The position numbers and the translations under genes were made by a program. 64,000 nt of DNA from contig OX463824.1 in assembly GCA_949825045.1 (NCBI GenBank), forward strand, positions 25,218,501-25,282,500. Reading direction: 5' to 3'. The first letter of the stretch is position 1. Every line of letters starts with the position of its first letter. The DNA comes from Argyresthia goedartella. Its lineage: Eukaryota > Arthropoda > Insecta > Lepidoptera > Argyresthiidae. Below are positions 1 through 8,976 of the stretch, in pieces. Under the pieces are notes generated by a model. The model searched no databases. It was not told the DNA's origin and saw only the letters and a program-made list of their open reading frames with translations.

Positions 1-165
1 TGTCGTTCATTCGCTGCAGAGCGCACGGCGCGATGTAGCGGTCCTGTCATTGGTTAATGCCTTTATCGCGTCATCGATACGAGCGGCTATTGGCTGCGGC
101 TGCAGCATACCATCCTGGTAAGTACTTGTAGGGTTGCCTCGTTCGGAAACAGCACGGCGCCAACA
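1..165 (-). mobile_element. LTR fragment of the BEL-2 family, cut by the window edge
   Basis: These bases match 16394-16558, the outer part of the right LTR of BEL-2, almost base for base. They end at the same LTR boundary (GGCGCCAACA) and are followed by the same flank (AAGAATGTTAATT). Because the flank is shared too, this is a duplicated piece of chromosome and not an independent insertion. The rest of the LTR lies left of the window. Confidence 0.8.
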
Positions 166-649
166 AAGAATGTTAATTATATTGTCTGCCTTCATTTGTA
201 TAATAATGGCAGATACCTTATATTTATGCAGGTGATTTATTAGCTGACCGAATTTCAGGGTTATTAATCCAACATATGTTAGCCCACCGCATTATTTCTC
301 ATATGGTTTATATAACTTACTATACCTACCTTTATATAGTCCAGATGTAGTGATATGCACTTAAAACATTCTTTTATTGCTACTATGTAATTATATTGTA
401 CTAGTGTAATTATTCTATAATATGGGTTGGTTTAGCCCCGAAATAGGTTGACCTGTAATGGGGCTAAATTGTAATATTTATAAATAAATAAATGTGGTAG
501 ATTATTTAAAGCATTACCTACAATAAAAAAACTATTAAATATTTTTTCTAGCATAAATCCATCCATCAAGCCGTCAAACAAATGTGATAAATTCTATACC
601 TATACATTTGTAGACGTTGTTGTTGAAACGAACTAACTCAAGTCAACCA

Positions 650-1090
650 TTTTAATAGTAGTTCAAGTGACTGCTACATAATGGAGGGCATTAATACTCG
701 GCTCGTTTCATAATAATATCAATCAAAAGTCTTAATGTCTAATTATTTAGTTAAATACACTAGTTTATCTACACACATATCATAAGCTCTCTTTGATGTG
801 TTCAGGAACCGCATGTTTGACCGGCACTGTGGCATTGATAATTGCTCAGCAGTTGTTTAGCTTGTTCTGTAGTACCAACTTCACAGACAAACTAGGGGCG
901 GCACGCAGGCGGGCATCGGCGTTCGAAATTTGAATGTAATAATTTGACAAATTTTTGTACATTATGGTCATAATGAACAAATTTTCAGATAAGAAATGTG
1001 TTTTTACCAAGTAGTTTAACATTACGCTGATCGTAACGTGCGGTTTTTGGACGCAGTAAAGAGGCTTTATGATACGTGTGTAGATAAAAG
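650..1090 (+). repeat. MITE-like repeat family Y, copy 1
   Basis: The repeat is bounded by an imperfect inverted repeat of about 50 bp: the TATCTACACACATATCATAAG side near 768-830 pairs with the CGTGCGGTTTTTGG...TGTGTAGATAAAAG side near 1038-1090. Other copies lie at 7995-8216 (minus, partial), 17045-18440 (split by the solo LTR), 21708-22206 and 25795-26245 (minus). There is no coding capacity. It is probably a non-autonomous DNA transposon; its superfamily cannot be read because no clean target duplication was seen. Confidence 0.65.
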
Positions 1091-1095
1091 CTTTT

Positions 1096-1611
1096 ACATG
1101 CCACAAACTGAGCTGAACTGGTGACGGTGTCGCTAGCGTCGATGGCATTCGAGTGACATTTCATACCGGCGACTTTTGTTCTCGTTTTGGCCACCGGGCC
1201 AGATAAGTTTGTGGCGCTGTATTTAACTTGCACTGTATGTTGTATGTTCGGGTCAAATTTGACCCATTGCCCGATTTACGATTGAGCTGAAATTTTGCAC
1301 GGATATGTACATCTTATCAAAATGCAATATTTTGATATCATGGAGCTGATCTGATGATGGAGCCGGAAGGTGGCTATGGGAACACTGTAATAAAACGATG
1401 CAACCCTATCGATTTTGGGCGCGTTTGATTCGTCTTGGCATTTCCTTTGGTCCGATACAATATTTTCATGACATGGAGTGTTATGCCATTTGCTGGAAGA
1501 AATATCTTTTTACAGATAAGCTCGCCGTTGTACACCTAGTTTCCATTTTGATGTATTTCGAATTTTTTCATATATTTTATTGCACATGAAAATTCACATT
1601 ACAAACTTATA
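1096..1611 (+). repeat. Interspersed repeat R with a LINE-like 3' tail, copy 1
   Basis: The same sequence appears at 18779-19289 (plus) and 7598-7995 (minus). It includes the short motif TTTGACCCATTGCCCGATTT and a unit of about 130 bp (around 1340-1470) that is amplified as a tandem array at 42243-42900. The last 120 bp (GAAGAAATATCTTTTTACAG onward, about 1487-1590) resemble the 3' ends of the LINEs at 39130-39215 and 44640-44740, suggesting a LINE-derived or composite origin. Confidence 0.55.
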
Positions 1612-2182
1612 GTGATTAATTCCACGCCTCAACCGAACGGCGTGGAATCCTGAGGGGCTGGGTTTTTGCCAGCACGGGAGAGAAAAGCTTGATTGTTACT
1701 TTACCTTGTCGTCGTAGACCGGAAATCGAAAGCTCGATTCGAGGCAGGAATACGGGATAAGGGCACAAGTTTGGGTAGGATTGGGAATGAATCTCACTAT
1801 TCGCTGCCCGACGCTGTCGCCGGCGTGCTGCCTGCCGACACGAGGAGTCGCCGTCCGATACGACGATGTCCAATCACAACACGGATCACTTAACCGCTGA
1901 CGCGAATCTACTTATTTCCCGACGATGTGGTAGATTTACACTCCGACCAGGCTCGACACCTGTATTAGATGATTGTTACACCGAATTACAATCAATGGCC
2001 CGATGCCTGAGCAGACATGTTTTTTCTCCCGACGAGAAAAAATAACATCTAATTTTAAATCTCGTTTCGATACGAGTGACAGCTGCGGTTCCGTTTCCGT
2101 TCCGAGTCGCGCAACAAGAGGAGGTGCGTTCCGAAGCATAAATATTAAACAGTCACCCGCCCGGACAGGCCCGAACCTGTCC
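1612..2182. other. Unassigned segment between repeat R and BEL-1 integrase
   Basis: No gene is visible. The segment begins TGATTAATTCCACGCC immediately after the point where the duplicated block is interrupted, and ends next to the 3' end of the BEL-1 integrase reading frame. It may therefore contain the 3' LTR of the element that supplied the integrase fragment. It does not match the LTR-like sequence starting at 6890, so BEL-1 boundaries remain open. Confidence 0.4.
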
Positions 2183-2903
2183 CTAATCAATAGGAAGGCG
2201 AGAAAGTGTTGCGACCGCTCTCTTGAGGACCGAGTCCCCCACCTTGACTTCTGCTGATCGAGGCGTGCCATCCCGACCCGTGTACAAATTGACGATCCGT
2301 CCTCGTCTCCATCTCAATGATGGCAGGTTCGCATCCTTAATCAGCACCAAATCACCGACTTGAGGGGGGCTCGTCCGGTCAGTCCACTTAAGGCGCTGCT
2401 GCAACATCTGCCACCTAGTTAACCGACTTAACTTAACATCACCGAATGGGTATTCTGGCAGGGCGTTAAGGGGCTGACCTATCAGGAAGTGACCCGGAGT
2501 CAACGCTTCCAAATCATTTGGATTCGAACTGAGCGGGCACAACGGACGCGAGTTCAGTGTCATTTCAATCTTACAGAACAGCGTCGCAAGCTCTTCAAAG
2601 CGTAGAGAGGTCTCACCTATGATCCTCGTCAGGTGCGACTTAGCCGATTTAACCGCAGCCTCAAATATTCCTCCCCAATGAGGACTTCCCGGCGGACTGA
2701 AAACCCATTCAATCCCTCGTCGGGAGCAAGCCGTACCGATGGCATCCTGGTTACCGTTCAGGAATTGAGTGACCTCCTGCAGATATCGCCTAGCTCCGAC
2801 AAAATTTGTGCCGTTGTCCGAACGGATTAATGTCGGGAGGCCCCTTCGTGAGACGAACCGATCTAGACATGCGATAAATGCCTCTGTAGTGAGGCATTTA
2901 TCA
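2183..2903 (-). pseudogene. BEL-1 integrase core and C-terminal domain, fragment
   Basis: Reading the minus strand from about 2903 gives LTTEAFIACLDRF, then RSDNGTNFVG (second catalytic Asp of a DDE integrase), then IFEAAVKSAKSHL (catalytic Glu). This runs without a stop into the Met-initiated reading frame 2563-2183, which holds the BEL-type C-terminal domain (TPGHFLIGQPL, VLIKDANLPSLRWRRGRI). The first catalytic Asp and the zinc-binding N-terminal domain are gone. The frame is shifted relative to the RT upstream. It closely parallels the BEL-2 integrase C-terminus, which supports the assignment. Confidence 0.85.
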
Positions 2904-2904
2904 C

Positions 2905-3995
2905 AATAACTGGGCTGAGAACACCTAACCGATCAAATATTTTGAAGGAATTTGATATGATGTAACGTTTTGTCATGACCGCATCTTGTTCCTGCGCCAC
3001 TTTGATGGGAAAATGCAATGTGTCACTAGACGGGGTCCATCCGAGACCAAGCGTACTCGAGGACTCGCTGATAGTTAAACTATCTTGCTTGTTAATATCG
3101 AGGTTTTCAAAAATAGACGGATGATTGCTTTTATATTTTCTAAGATTAAACAACCTGATTTTAATGCATTTGACACCGATTTCTGTATGTATAATAATTG
3201 CTGAGGATCGTCTGCACCCGTTATTAAATCGTCCACATAAAAATCCTTTTGGATGATGGTCTTGATGAGCTCATCATCTTGCTCCTGCCCTAGTTGCCAT
3301 AAACAACGAGTACTAAGATAACTTGCACTTGCTGTACCATACGTCAACGTGTTTAATATCAACGTTTGCATAGGTCGTGATTCGTCCTCTCTCCATAGAA
3401 TTAGCTGTAAATTCCTGTCACTTTCTTGACTATCACCTGCCTATACATTTTTTCGATGTCTCCAGTGAGCAGGTACTTGTACTGCCTTGCACGTATCAAT
3501 GAAAAGGGTATCTTGGACATTTGGACCTACCATTAGAATGTCATTGAGCGAATATCCTGACGTGGAGGAGGCAGAACCATCAAAAACTACGCGTAGTTTA
3601 GTAGATTCGCTCTCCTGTCTTATGACTGCATGATAACAAAGGTGGTACGCTGTACTAGGGCCAGGCCTATCTGCATGATTGTAGTCAGTAATTGTAAGAT
3701 GACCTAAATCAGCATATTCATTTATAAATTTTGTATATTCACTTTTAAGTGCTGGGTTGCGTTTAAATCGTTTCTCTAGATTAAGAAATCGCCTTTTAGC
3801 CGCATTGTAACTGTCACCTAAACAATCAGGTGATTCCTTTAATGGCAACTTTGCACAAAATCGACCTTCCTCATCCCTTATTGTGTGAGTGAGGAAGTGT
3901 TTTTCACATTCATTCTCTTGTTCACTCATGATTTGTTTCTTAGGAACTTCTTCCAACTCCCAGAATTTTGACACAACATTTTCAATATTTTCATT
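2905..3995 (-). pseudogene. BEL-1 reverse transcriptase, frameshifted
   Basis: Pieces of one RT domain lie in successive minus-strand frames. At 3974-3441 there is the region between protease and RT, ending in LMVGPNVQDTLF. About 3500-3372 holds an unannotated stretch with LLTGDIEKMYRQVIV. At 3371-3075 is TLTYGTASASYLSTRCLWQ and the catalytic DFYVDDLITGAD. At 3153-2863 is STLGLGWTPSSDTLHF and FKIFDRLGVLSP. At least two small frameshifts separate the pieces (near 3480 and near 3430), with another near 3150. Translation from gag is blocked by an in-frame TAG at 3996-3998. The catalytic YVDD is intact, but no full-length enzyme can be made. Confidence 0.85.
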
Positions 3996-5969
3996 CTACG
4001 TCGCAGAGACTATAGCATGATTGCAGTGTATCCTTTTGCTAGACACAGCTGAATTTATGCGGCCAGATACTACCCAACCTAGCTTAGAATTTCGTAACTT
4101 GGGATTATTTGGTCCTAGTGAACATTCTTCATTGCCTAGAATGTCCCAAAATAGATCCGCACCTATAAGTACATCAATGGGGGCTGGCTGATGAAACATG
4201 GGATCAGCCAACTCAATATTATGTGGCAATTTTATTGAAGTAATATCGACGGGCGTCTTTGGCAAACGACCGGTGAGCTCGTCTAAAACGAAGCACGATA
4301 ACATTGCATTGAAATTGTTAATTGTTGACTTTAATTGAATATCACAACTTTCTGTCACGTATTTGGAAGAAGTGTTCCCGATGCCTATGACCTTTAGAGT
4401 GTCAATTGGGTGGGGCTTTAATGATAGCCTGGTCTTTAGAGACTCAGATATAAATGAGGATTGGCTCCCACAATCCAAAAGAGCACGAACCTTGACCTTT
4501 CGTTGATCAAGTGGATTCGATACTTCGATCATTGCAGTAGATAATAGCACTTGACTGGTATTTGGATTACAATAGTTAACTTGTATTTCGTCTTGTTCTT
4601 CTACAAGTGCGAGGTGGTTTGAAGAGTGTGATGGACGATGGAGAAGACTTTTGTGCCGTTCGGTACAGCCGTGCTCACAGCATGGACCCATGCGGCATTC
4701 GCTTTCGAAATGACCTTGCCTCAGGCAATTTACACACAATTTATATTTTGTCACATCCATAATTCGCTCTTCAATCCCTTTTGCCTTAAATGTCGGGCAG
4801 TCATAAATCCTATGACGCTCATTACATATAATGCACAAAAATATATTTGATTTCTTATTGTTATTATAATTATTGCTTGTGCTTGCAAACGTTTTTACAA
4901 CATTGTTTTTATTTTGTCTTTGATTGTAATTGTAGTCAGGTACGGATCGTGAAGGGCCACTAGGTGGCTTTGGCATTGACATATGAGTAACATCTGAAAG
5001 ATTGTTACGATTTAAGGACTCGAGCTCATCAGCACGGTCAATCATGAATTTATAAAATTGTTCTAAAGTGGGTACATCAATTTCCAATTTGTTTCGATAT
5101 TCTTCCCATTTTAACAAAGTATTGCTATCCAACTTAGAGGATAGCATGAAAATTATCAATACGTCCCATTTGTCAGTGGGCTGTCCCAGGCTGGCTAAAG
5201 CGCGTAAGTTCTTGGTCACATGATCAACTAAAAATCGCAAGGATCGTTCTGTTTCCCGTGGAAGCTGTTTAATATTGAATAACGAATTTAAATGGTGATT
5301 AATCAAAATTCTTTTGTTATCATATCGATTGCAAATCATCTTCCACGCTTCTGTATAATTGTTGGTTGACACTTCCAAATTCGAAATAATCCTAGCCGCG
5401 TCACCTTCCAAATAAGACACGAGGTAATGGAATTTATGGATATCCGAAATACGCTCATTCTTATGTATTAAATTTTCGAATGTATCCCTGAACTCTAACC
5501 AGCGAAAATAAGCGCCGTCAAATTTATTTATTTGAATCCGAGGCAATTTCAACCCTATTTCTTGGGAATAAGTAGGATCATCCACACAGCATGACGTATT
5601 GTGCGCGGAACTGCGCCTTCTTTCGCATTCCAACTTCTTAGAAAATCTTTCGACTAAAGTTTTAGCCTTTGCTAAGTTTAATATTATTTCGTGTTCAATA
5701 TTGTCACGCTCCTCAATTTCAGCCGAAATATTTTCATGGTTGACAACCTCTATTTCACTTTGCAAATCATCAAACTTAACGGACAATGTTTCGAATTTAC
5801 TAAGTTTTAAATTTAATTCCGTTAATTGTAAGTTGTTTAGGTCAGTTTTAGTGACCATGCTATCTAAATAATGCATAAATTTTGTAATTTGTCCCTTGAC
5901 GGAAGATCTTTTTGTGCATAATTGACGCAACATTTCTTTTTCCTTTTCACTCAACATTGTGAACAACAA
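3996..5969 (-). CDS. BEL-1 gag and aspartic protease polyprotein, N-terminal part
   Basis: A 657-residue open frame. Residues about 1-120 are charged and heptad-like, as in BEL gag coiled coils. Residues 145-320 match the gag capsid-like region (LPRIQINKFDGAYFRWLEF, MICNRYDNKRILINHHL). Zinc-knuckle-like Cys/His clusters follow (CNERHRIYDC and CVNCLRQGHFESEC, about residues 378-425). The protease motif near residue 490 reads ALLDCGSQSSF; retroviral-type proteases normally have Asp-Ser/Thr-Gly, so the Cys is an oddity. The frame ends at a TAG after HAIVSAT, and coding similarity continues in the same frame past it. The stop is therefore probably a nonsense mutation. Confidence 0.85.
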   Translation of the reverse strand: MLFTMLSEKEKEMLRQLCTKRSSVKGQITKFMHYLDSMVTKTDLNNLQLTELNLKLSKFETLSVKFDDLQSEIEVVNHENISAEIEERDNIEHEIILNLAKAKTLVERFSKKLECERRRSSAHNTSCCVDDPTYSQEIGLKLPRIQINKFDGAYFRWLEFRDTFENLIHKNERISDIHKFHYLVSYLEGDAARIISNLEVSTNNYTEAWKMICNRYDNKRILINHHLNSLFNIKQLPRETERSLRFLVDHVTKNLRALASLGQPTDKWDVLIIFMLSSKLDSNTLLKWEEYRNKLEIDVPTLEQFYKFMIDRADELESLNRNNLSDVTHMSMPKPPSGPSRSVPDYNYNQRQNKNNVVKTFASTSNNYNNNKKSNIFLCIICNERHRIYDCPTFKAKGIEERIMDVTKYKLCVNCLRQGHFESECRMGPCCEHGCTERHKSLLHRPSHSSNHLALVEEQDEIQVNYCNPNTSQVLLSTAMIEVSNPLDQRKVKVRALLDCGSQSSFISESLKTRLSLKPHPIDTLKVIGIGNTSSKYVTESCDIQLKSTINNFNAMLSCFVLDELTGRLPKTPVDITSIKLPHNIELADPMFHQPAPIDVLIGADLFWDILGNEECSLGPNNPKLRNSKLGWVVSGRINSAVSSKRIHCNHAIVSAT

Positions 5970-6889
5970 ATAGTATAATTAGTTAACTGTTTATTATTTA
6001 AATAGCAATGTAATCAAATAGAAATGGCTCACGTTCCTCGTTCCGGTGGTACCTGCCGGCGTCAGGAAAGCAGGCTGCGCACGCTCAGTAGGCCAGCCGG
6101 GAGCTGAGCCACGGCGACCGCGTAATAACAACTTCTACTTCCGAGCGACGCCGGCGCGAGCGGTGCACGCCGAAGTTAGATATTAGCCTGGAATAGTCGG
6201 CAGAATACGCTAAATACTTTGTAGATAAGGAATTACGGAACCTAAAATGAACAAACTAACTCAACACGTAAAATAATTTTAACTTTCACTTCGATTGTAC
6301 GAACTTTAAACCACTAAATACAGCAGCTATATTGTTAATTATGGAATTTAAATGCTGATTGTGTTTTATTTATAAACTTTCAAATCGTATTTAAGCCATA
6401 AAATATAAATTTTCCTAAATTCTTTGTTCACTTTTTCAATGTAGGGTAGGTAAATAAGATGATGCAATGCACTTTTGCACTAATTTAAGATTTACGAACG
6501 TGATTATAGCTTTAAAAACACTTGATTTACACAAATGATGATTGATTCTGAATAGATTTATTGTTAGTTATTAGGATTAATGGAATTTTGATGTAGGAAG
6601 GACACTTATCTTAGCTGACAAATTCGTAACGACTCGATGTGAACTTTAGCTGTTTCACTGGTCGAAACCTGGTCTGGTGATCTTCAAATTGAAATCCTGG
6701 TGACTTTAGGTATCCCCTGGCAGACTACAATATCCACAGCAACAACTATTGATTTGTTTGCAGTGTAGAAAATCCCGTTAGCTTGTCGCGCCGGCCGGTG
6801 TCTCAACTTAGTTTCTTCTTGTTATTTTATGGTTTCTTCTCATTTCTTGATATTTCGCGGATTCTTGTTGTTCCCCTCATGGGCCACCA
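5970..6889 (-). other. BEL-1 untranslated leader and primer-binding site
   Basis: No open frame of note. Reading the minus strand, the LTR-like sequence ends in ATATAACA at 6890 and is followed at once by TGGTGGCCCATGAGGGG (6889-6873). That has the TGG start expected for a site complementary to a tRNA CCA end and is of the BEL type. The remaining bases up to the gag ATG at 5969 form the leader. Confidence 0.6.
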
Positions 6890-7200
6890 TGTTATATCTT
6901 TGGCGGATATAGTGGTGTAAATCAAATACTCGAAAACAGCAGAAATTAATTATGTTCAAAAGGTACCTATTGTTGGTTGTACAGAGGTCGTGAGGCAAGT
7001 GAAGATGACACTCATTTTTGTTTGATAACAGTAGAAACGCCTGCGCGTTAATTCATAGCAAATGTTCACCGACACATACACTACACTTAAGTTTGATAGG
7101 CGTCAAGCCTGAACAAGATACATGATTCGATTAATTTGCCTCGTTCGTAAAAATCCTGAACATAGTCTATATTTAAAATGAAAAAAAATAAATTTAATAA
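6890..7200 (-). mobile_element. Probable BEL-1 5' LTR, outer boundary not fixed
   Basis: The segment begins (window sense) TGTTATATCTTTGGCGG directly outside the primer-binding site. A related sequence, with the TTTAAATATAGACTATGTTCAGGATTTTT core, occurs in the opposite orientation at about 24946-25020, so this is an interspersed repeat. I could not find the outer TG or a target duplication; the right limit given is approximate. Confidence 0.45.
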
Positions 7201-7248
7201 ATTGATAATACTGATAATAATTGGCCATGCATGTTTCTGATATATATA

Positions 7249-7300
7249 TTTTTAGAAATTTTATTTTGAACTAAAATGTTCAAAATAAAATTTCTAAAAA
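7249..7300. repeat. Perfect 23-bp inverted repeat with 6-nt loop
   Basis: Arms 7249-7271 and 7278-7300 are exact reverse complements around TAAAAT. The sequence is A/T-rich with a GTTC/GAAC pair at the loop end. It may be a MITE remnant or the end of an LTR. Confidence 0.7.
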
Positions 7301-7597
7301 TAAAGAAACTAATTTAAATATTTTTGGGTTTTATTCATTGCGTCATTTAAAAAACAAAGCAAAAATTTTACCCGCCAAAAGTAAACCTGACGTCACCAAG
7401 AGACGTAATGGGATAAATTTAGTTGCCTACCACAAAAAAAGTGGCAGTCGAGTCAACCAAAGAGTGTCAAGTATATGAGTAAACAAACATCACGTCACTC
7501 ACGTCAGTCCTAACGTAACGTCGATAAGTGAAGAATTTGAGTAATGCAAAATTGATACGAAAGAAACTTTTCTGAAAAGGCCATGGGGTACAACGCT

Positions 7598-8216
7598 GCA
7601 AACGGCATAGAGCTCCATGTCATGAAAATATTGTATCGGACCAAAGGAAATGCCAAGACGAATCAAACGCGCCCAAAATCGATAGGGTTGCATCGTTTTA
7701 TTACAGAGTTCCCATAGCCACCTTCCGGCTCCATCATCAGATCAGCTCCATGATATAAAAATATAATTGATAAGATGTACATATCCGTGCAAAATTTCAG
7801 CTCAATCGTAAATCGGGCATTGGGTCAAACTTGACCCGAACATACAACATACAGTGCAAGTTAAATACAGCGCCACAAACTTATCTGGCCCGGTGGCCAA
7901 AACGAGAATAAAAGTCGCCGGCATGGAATGTCACTCGAATGCCATCGACGCTAACGACACCGTCACCGGATCAGCTCAGTTTGTGGCATGTCAAAGCTTT
8001 TATTTATTTATTTAATTTTTATCTACACAAGTATCATAAACCCTCTTTACTGCGTCCAAAAACCGCACGTTACGATCAGCATAATGTTAAACTACTTGGT
8101 AAAAACACATTTCTTATCTGAAAATATGTACATTATGACCATAATGTACAAAAATTTGTTAAATTATGACATTAAAATTTCGAACGCCGATGCCCGCCTG
8201 CGTGCCGCCCCTGGTT
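7598..8216 (-). repeat. Inverted copy of repeats R and Y
   Basis: Reverse-complement match to 880-1480: repeat R at about 7598-7995 and the inner half of repeat Y at 7995-8216. A short T/A-rich insertion (TTTATTTATTTAATTTTTA near 8000) breaks the match. With the plus-oriented copy at 650-1611, BEL-1 is bracketed by inverted copies of the same composite repeat. Confidence 0.7.
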
Positions 8217-8225
8217 TGTCTGAAT

Positions 8226-8657
8226 ATCCCCTGGGGTACAACGCGAGAGAGGCAGCCGGGCGAAGGAAGACTGACCGTCTGACCGTGCGTGACCCTGTCC
8301 CGCGCACCCGAAATACATCCCAAATCTCAACAATTTGTGAGGGTGGCGGTGCGGCGTGTGCTTACGCGGAACGGAACGTGGCTGTTTGTTCGCGGCAGAG
8401 CACCCAATTTTCTAAGAAGATTGCCATTGCGGCGGAGGCTTAGTGCCACTAGCTATAAAGCAGGAATAAGAGGTAACTCGAGTAAACTTTGATCACTCCA
8501 TATAAATTTGTATGGAGTTGTAAAAATTTACTCGAGATAAGTCTTATTTCGCCTTCTAGCTAGTCGTCGCTCTTAGTAATAGGATCCCGTTTGGCACCCT
8601 TCGGTTGCGGAACCCTGAAATGTTTTGTTTTTCTAAAACACGCTATTCCTGGTAAAA
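8226..8657. other. Anonymous spacer with an inverted repeat and a repeat-X tail
   Basis: No gene recognised. About 8466-8545 contains an imperfect hairpin (GTAACTCGAGTAAA pairing with TTTACTCGAG). About 8565-8620 matches the terminal part of repeat X (GGGTTCCGCAACCGAAGGGTGCC in the reverse sense). Confidence 0.4.
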
Positions 8658-8662
8658 AAGAA
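8658..8662. repeat. Target site duplication of BEL-2, left
   Basis: AAGAA directly outside the left LTR (starts TGTTCAGG at 8663). The same five bases follow the right LTR at 16559-16563. A 5-bp duplication is usual for BEL/Pao. Confidence 0.8.
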
Positions 8663-8937
8663 TGTTCAGGATAGGGAACAATCTTTAAATAAATAGATTT
8701 CTTGAAATTTGGCTTCGTTTTAATGTGCGTTACAATAATATCACACAGAAAAGTATTAGAAATTAGGCATTAAATATTATATATAAAATTGGCACCACAG
8801 AGTGTGATGGCGAGGTTAGGGCGATCAAGCAAGTGTTCTTGCGTGCCTGTCGTTCATTCGCTGCAGAGCGCACGGCGCGATGTAGCGGTCCTGTCATTGG
8901 TTAATGCCTTTCGTTCGGAAACAGCACGGCGCCAATA
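8663..8937 (-). mobile_element. BEL-2 3' LTR
   Basis: 275 bp, matching the right LTR except for a deletion of about 75 bp (right-LTR bases roughly 16457-16531) and single substitutions. The LTR start in the minus sense reads TATTGGCG where the other copy has TGTTGGCG, a G-to-A change in the conserved TG. A purine-rich stretch (GGCCGGGAATA, minus sense) abuts it as the likely polypurine tract. Confidence 0.85.
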
Positions 8938-8976
8938 TATTCCCGGCCGTTGAAAGCTCTAGGGTAGCTTTCAAGC

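Larger units (their letters stand above)
1..1611 (+). repeat. Left copy of a duplicated mosaic block
   Basis: The block is nearly identical to 16394-19289 once two insertions in that copy (17412-18362 and 18471-18778, with their target duplications) are removed. By eye there are only scattered substitutions and small indels. Contents in order: LTR tail, about 480 bp of anonymous AT-rich DNA, a MITE-like repeat (about 650-1090), and a second repeat with the GGAGCTGATCTGATGATGG monomer (about 1096-1480). Similarity stops abruptly after CTTATAG at 1611. Short ORFs here are translations of repeats, not genes. Confidence 0.8.
2183..6890 (-). mobile_element. BEL/Pao LTR retrotransposon BEL-1, internally deleted
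   Basis: On the minus strand the order is LTR end (6890), primer-binding site, leader of about 900 bp, gag-protease frame (5969-3996), RT in several broken frames (3995-2905), then integrase core and C-terminal domain (2903-2183). This gag-PR-RT-(RNase H)-IN order with zinc-knuckle pairs is diagnostic of BEL/Pao. RNase H and the N-terminal integrase part are missing. No matching 3' LTR was found on the left. The copy is dead. Confidence 0.85.

Noticed and set aside
846..1233. Overlapping short frames also seen at 7939-8443 and 1398-1589
   Set aside because: They recur wherever repeats Y and R occur and show no protein family features.
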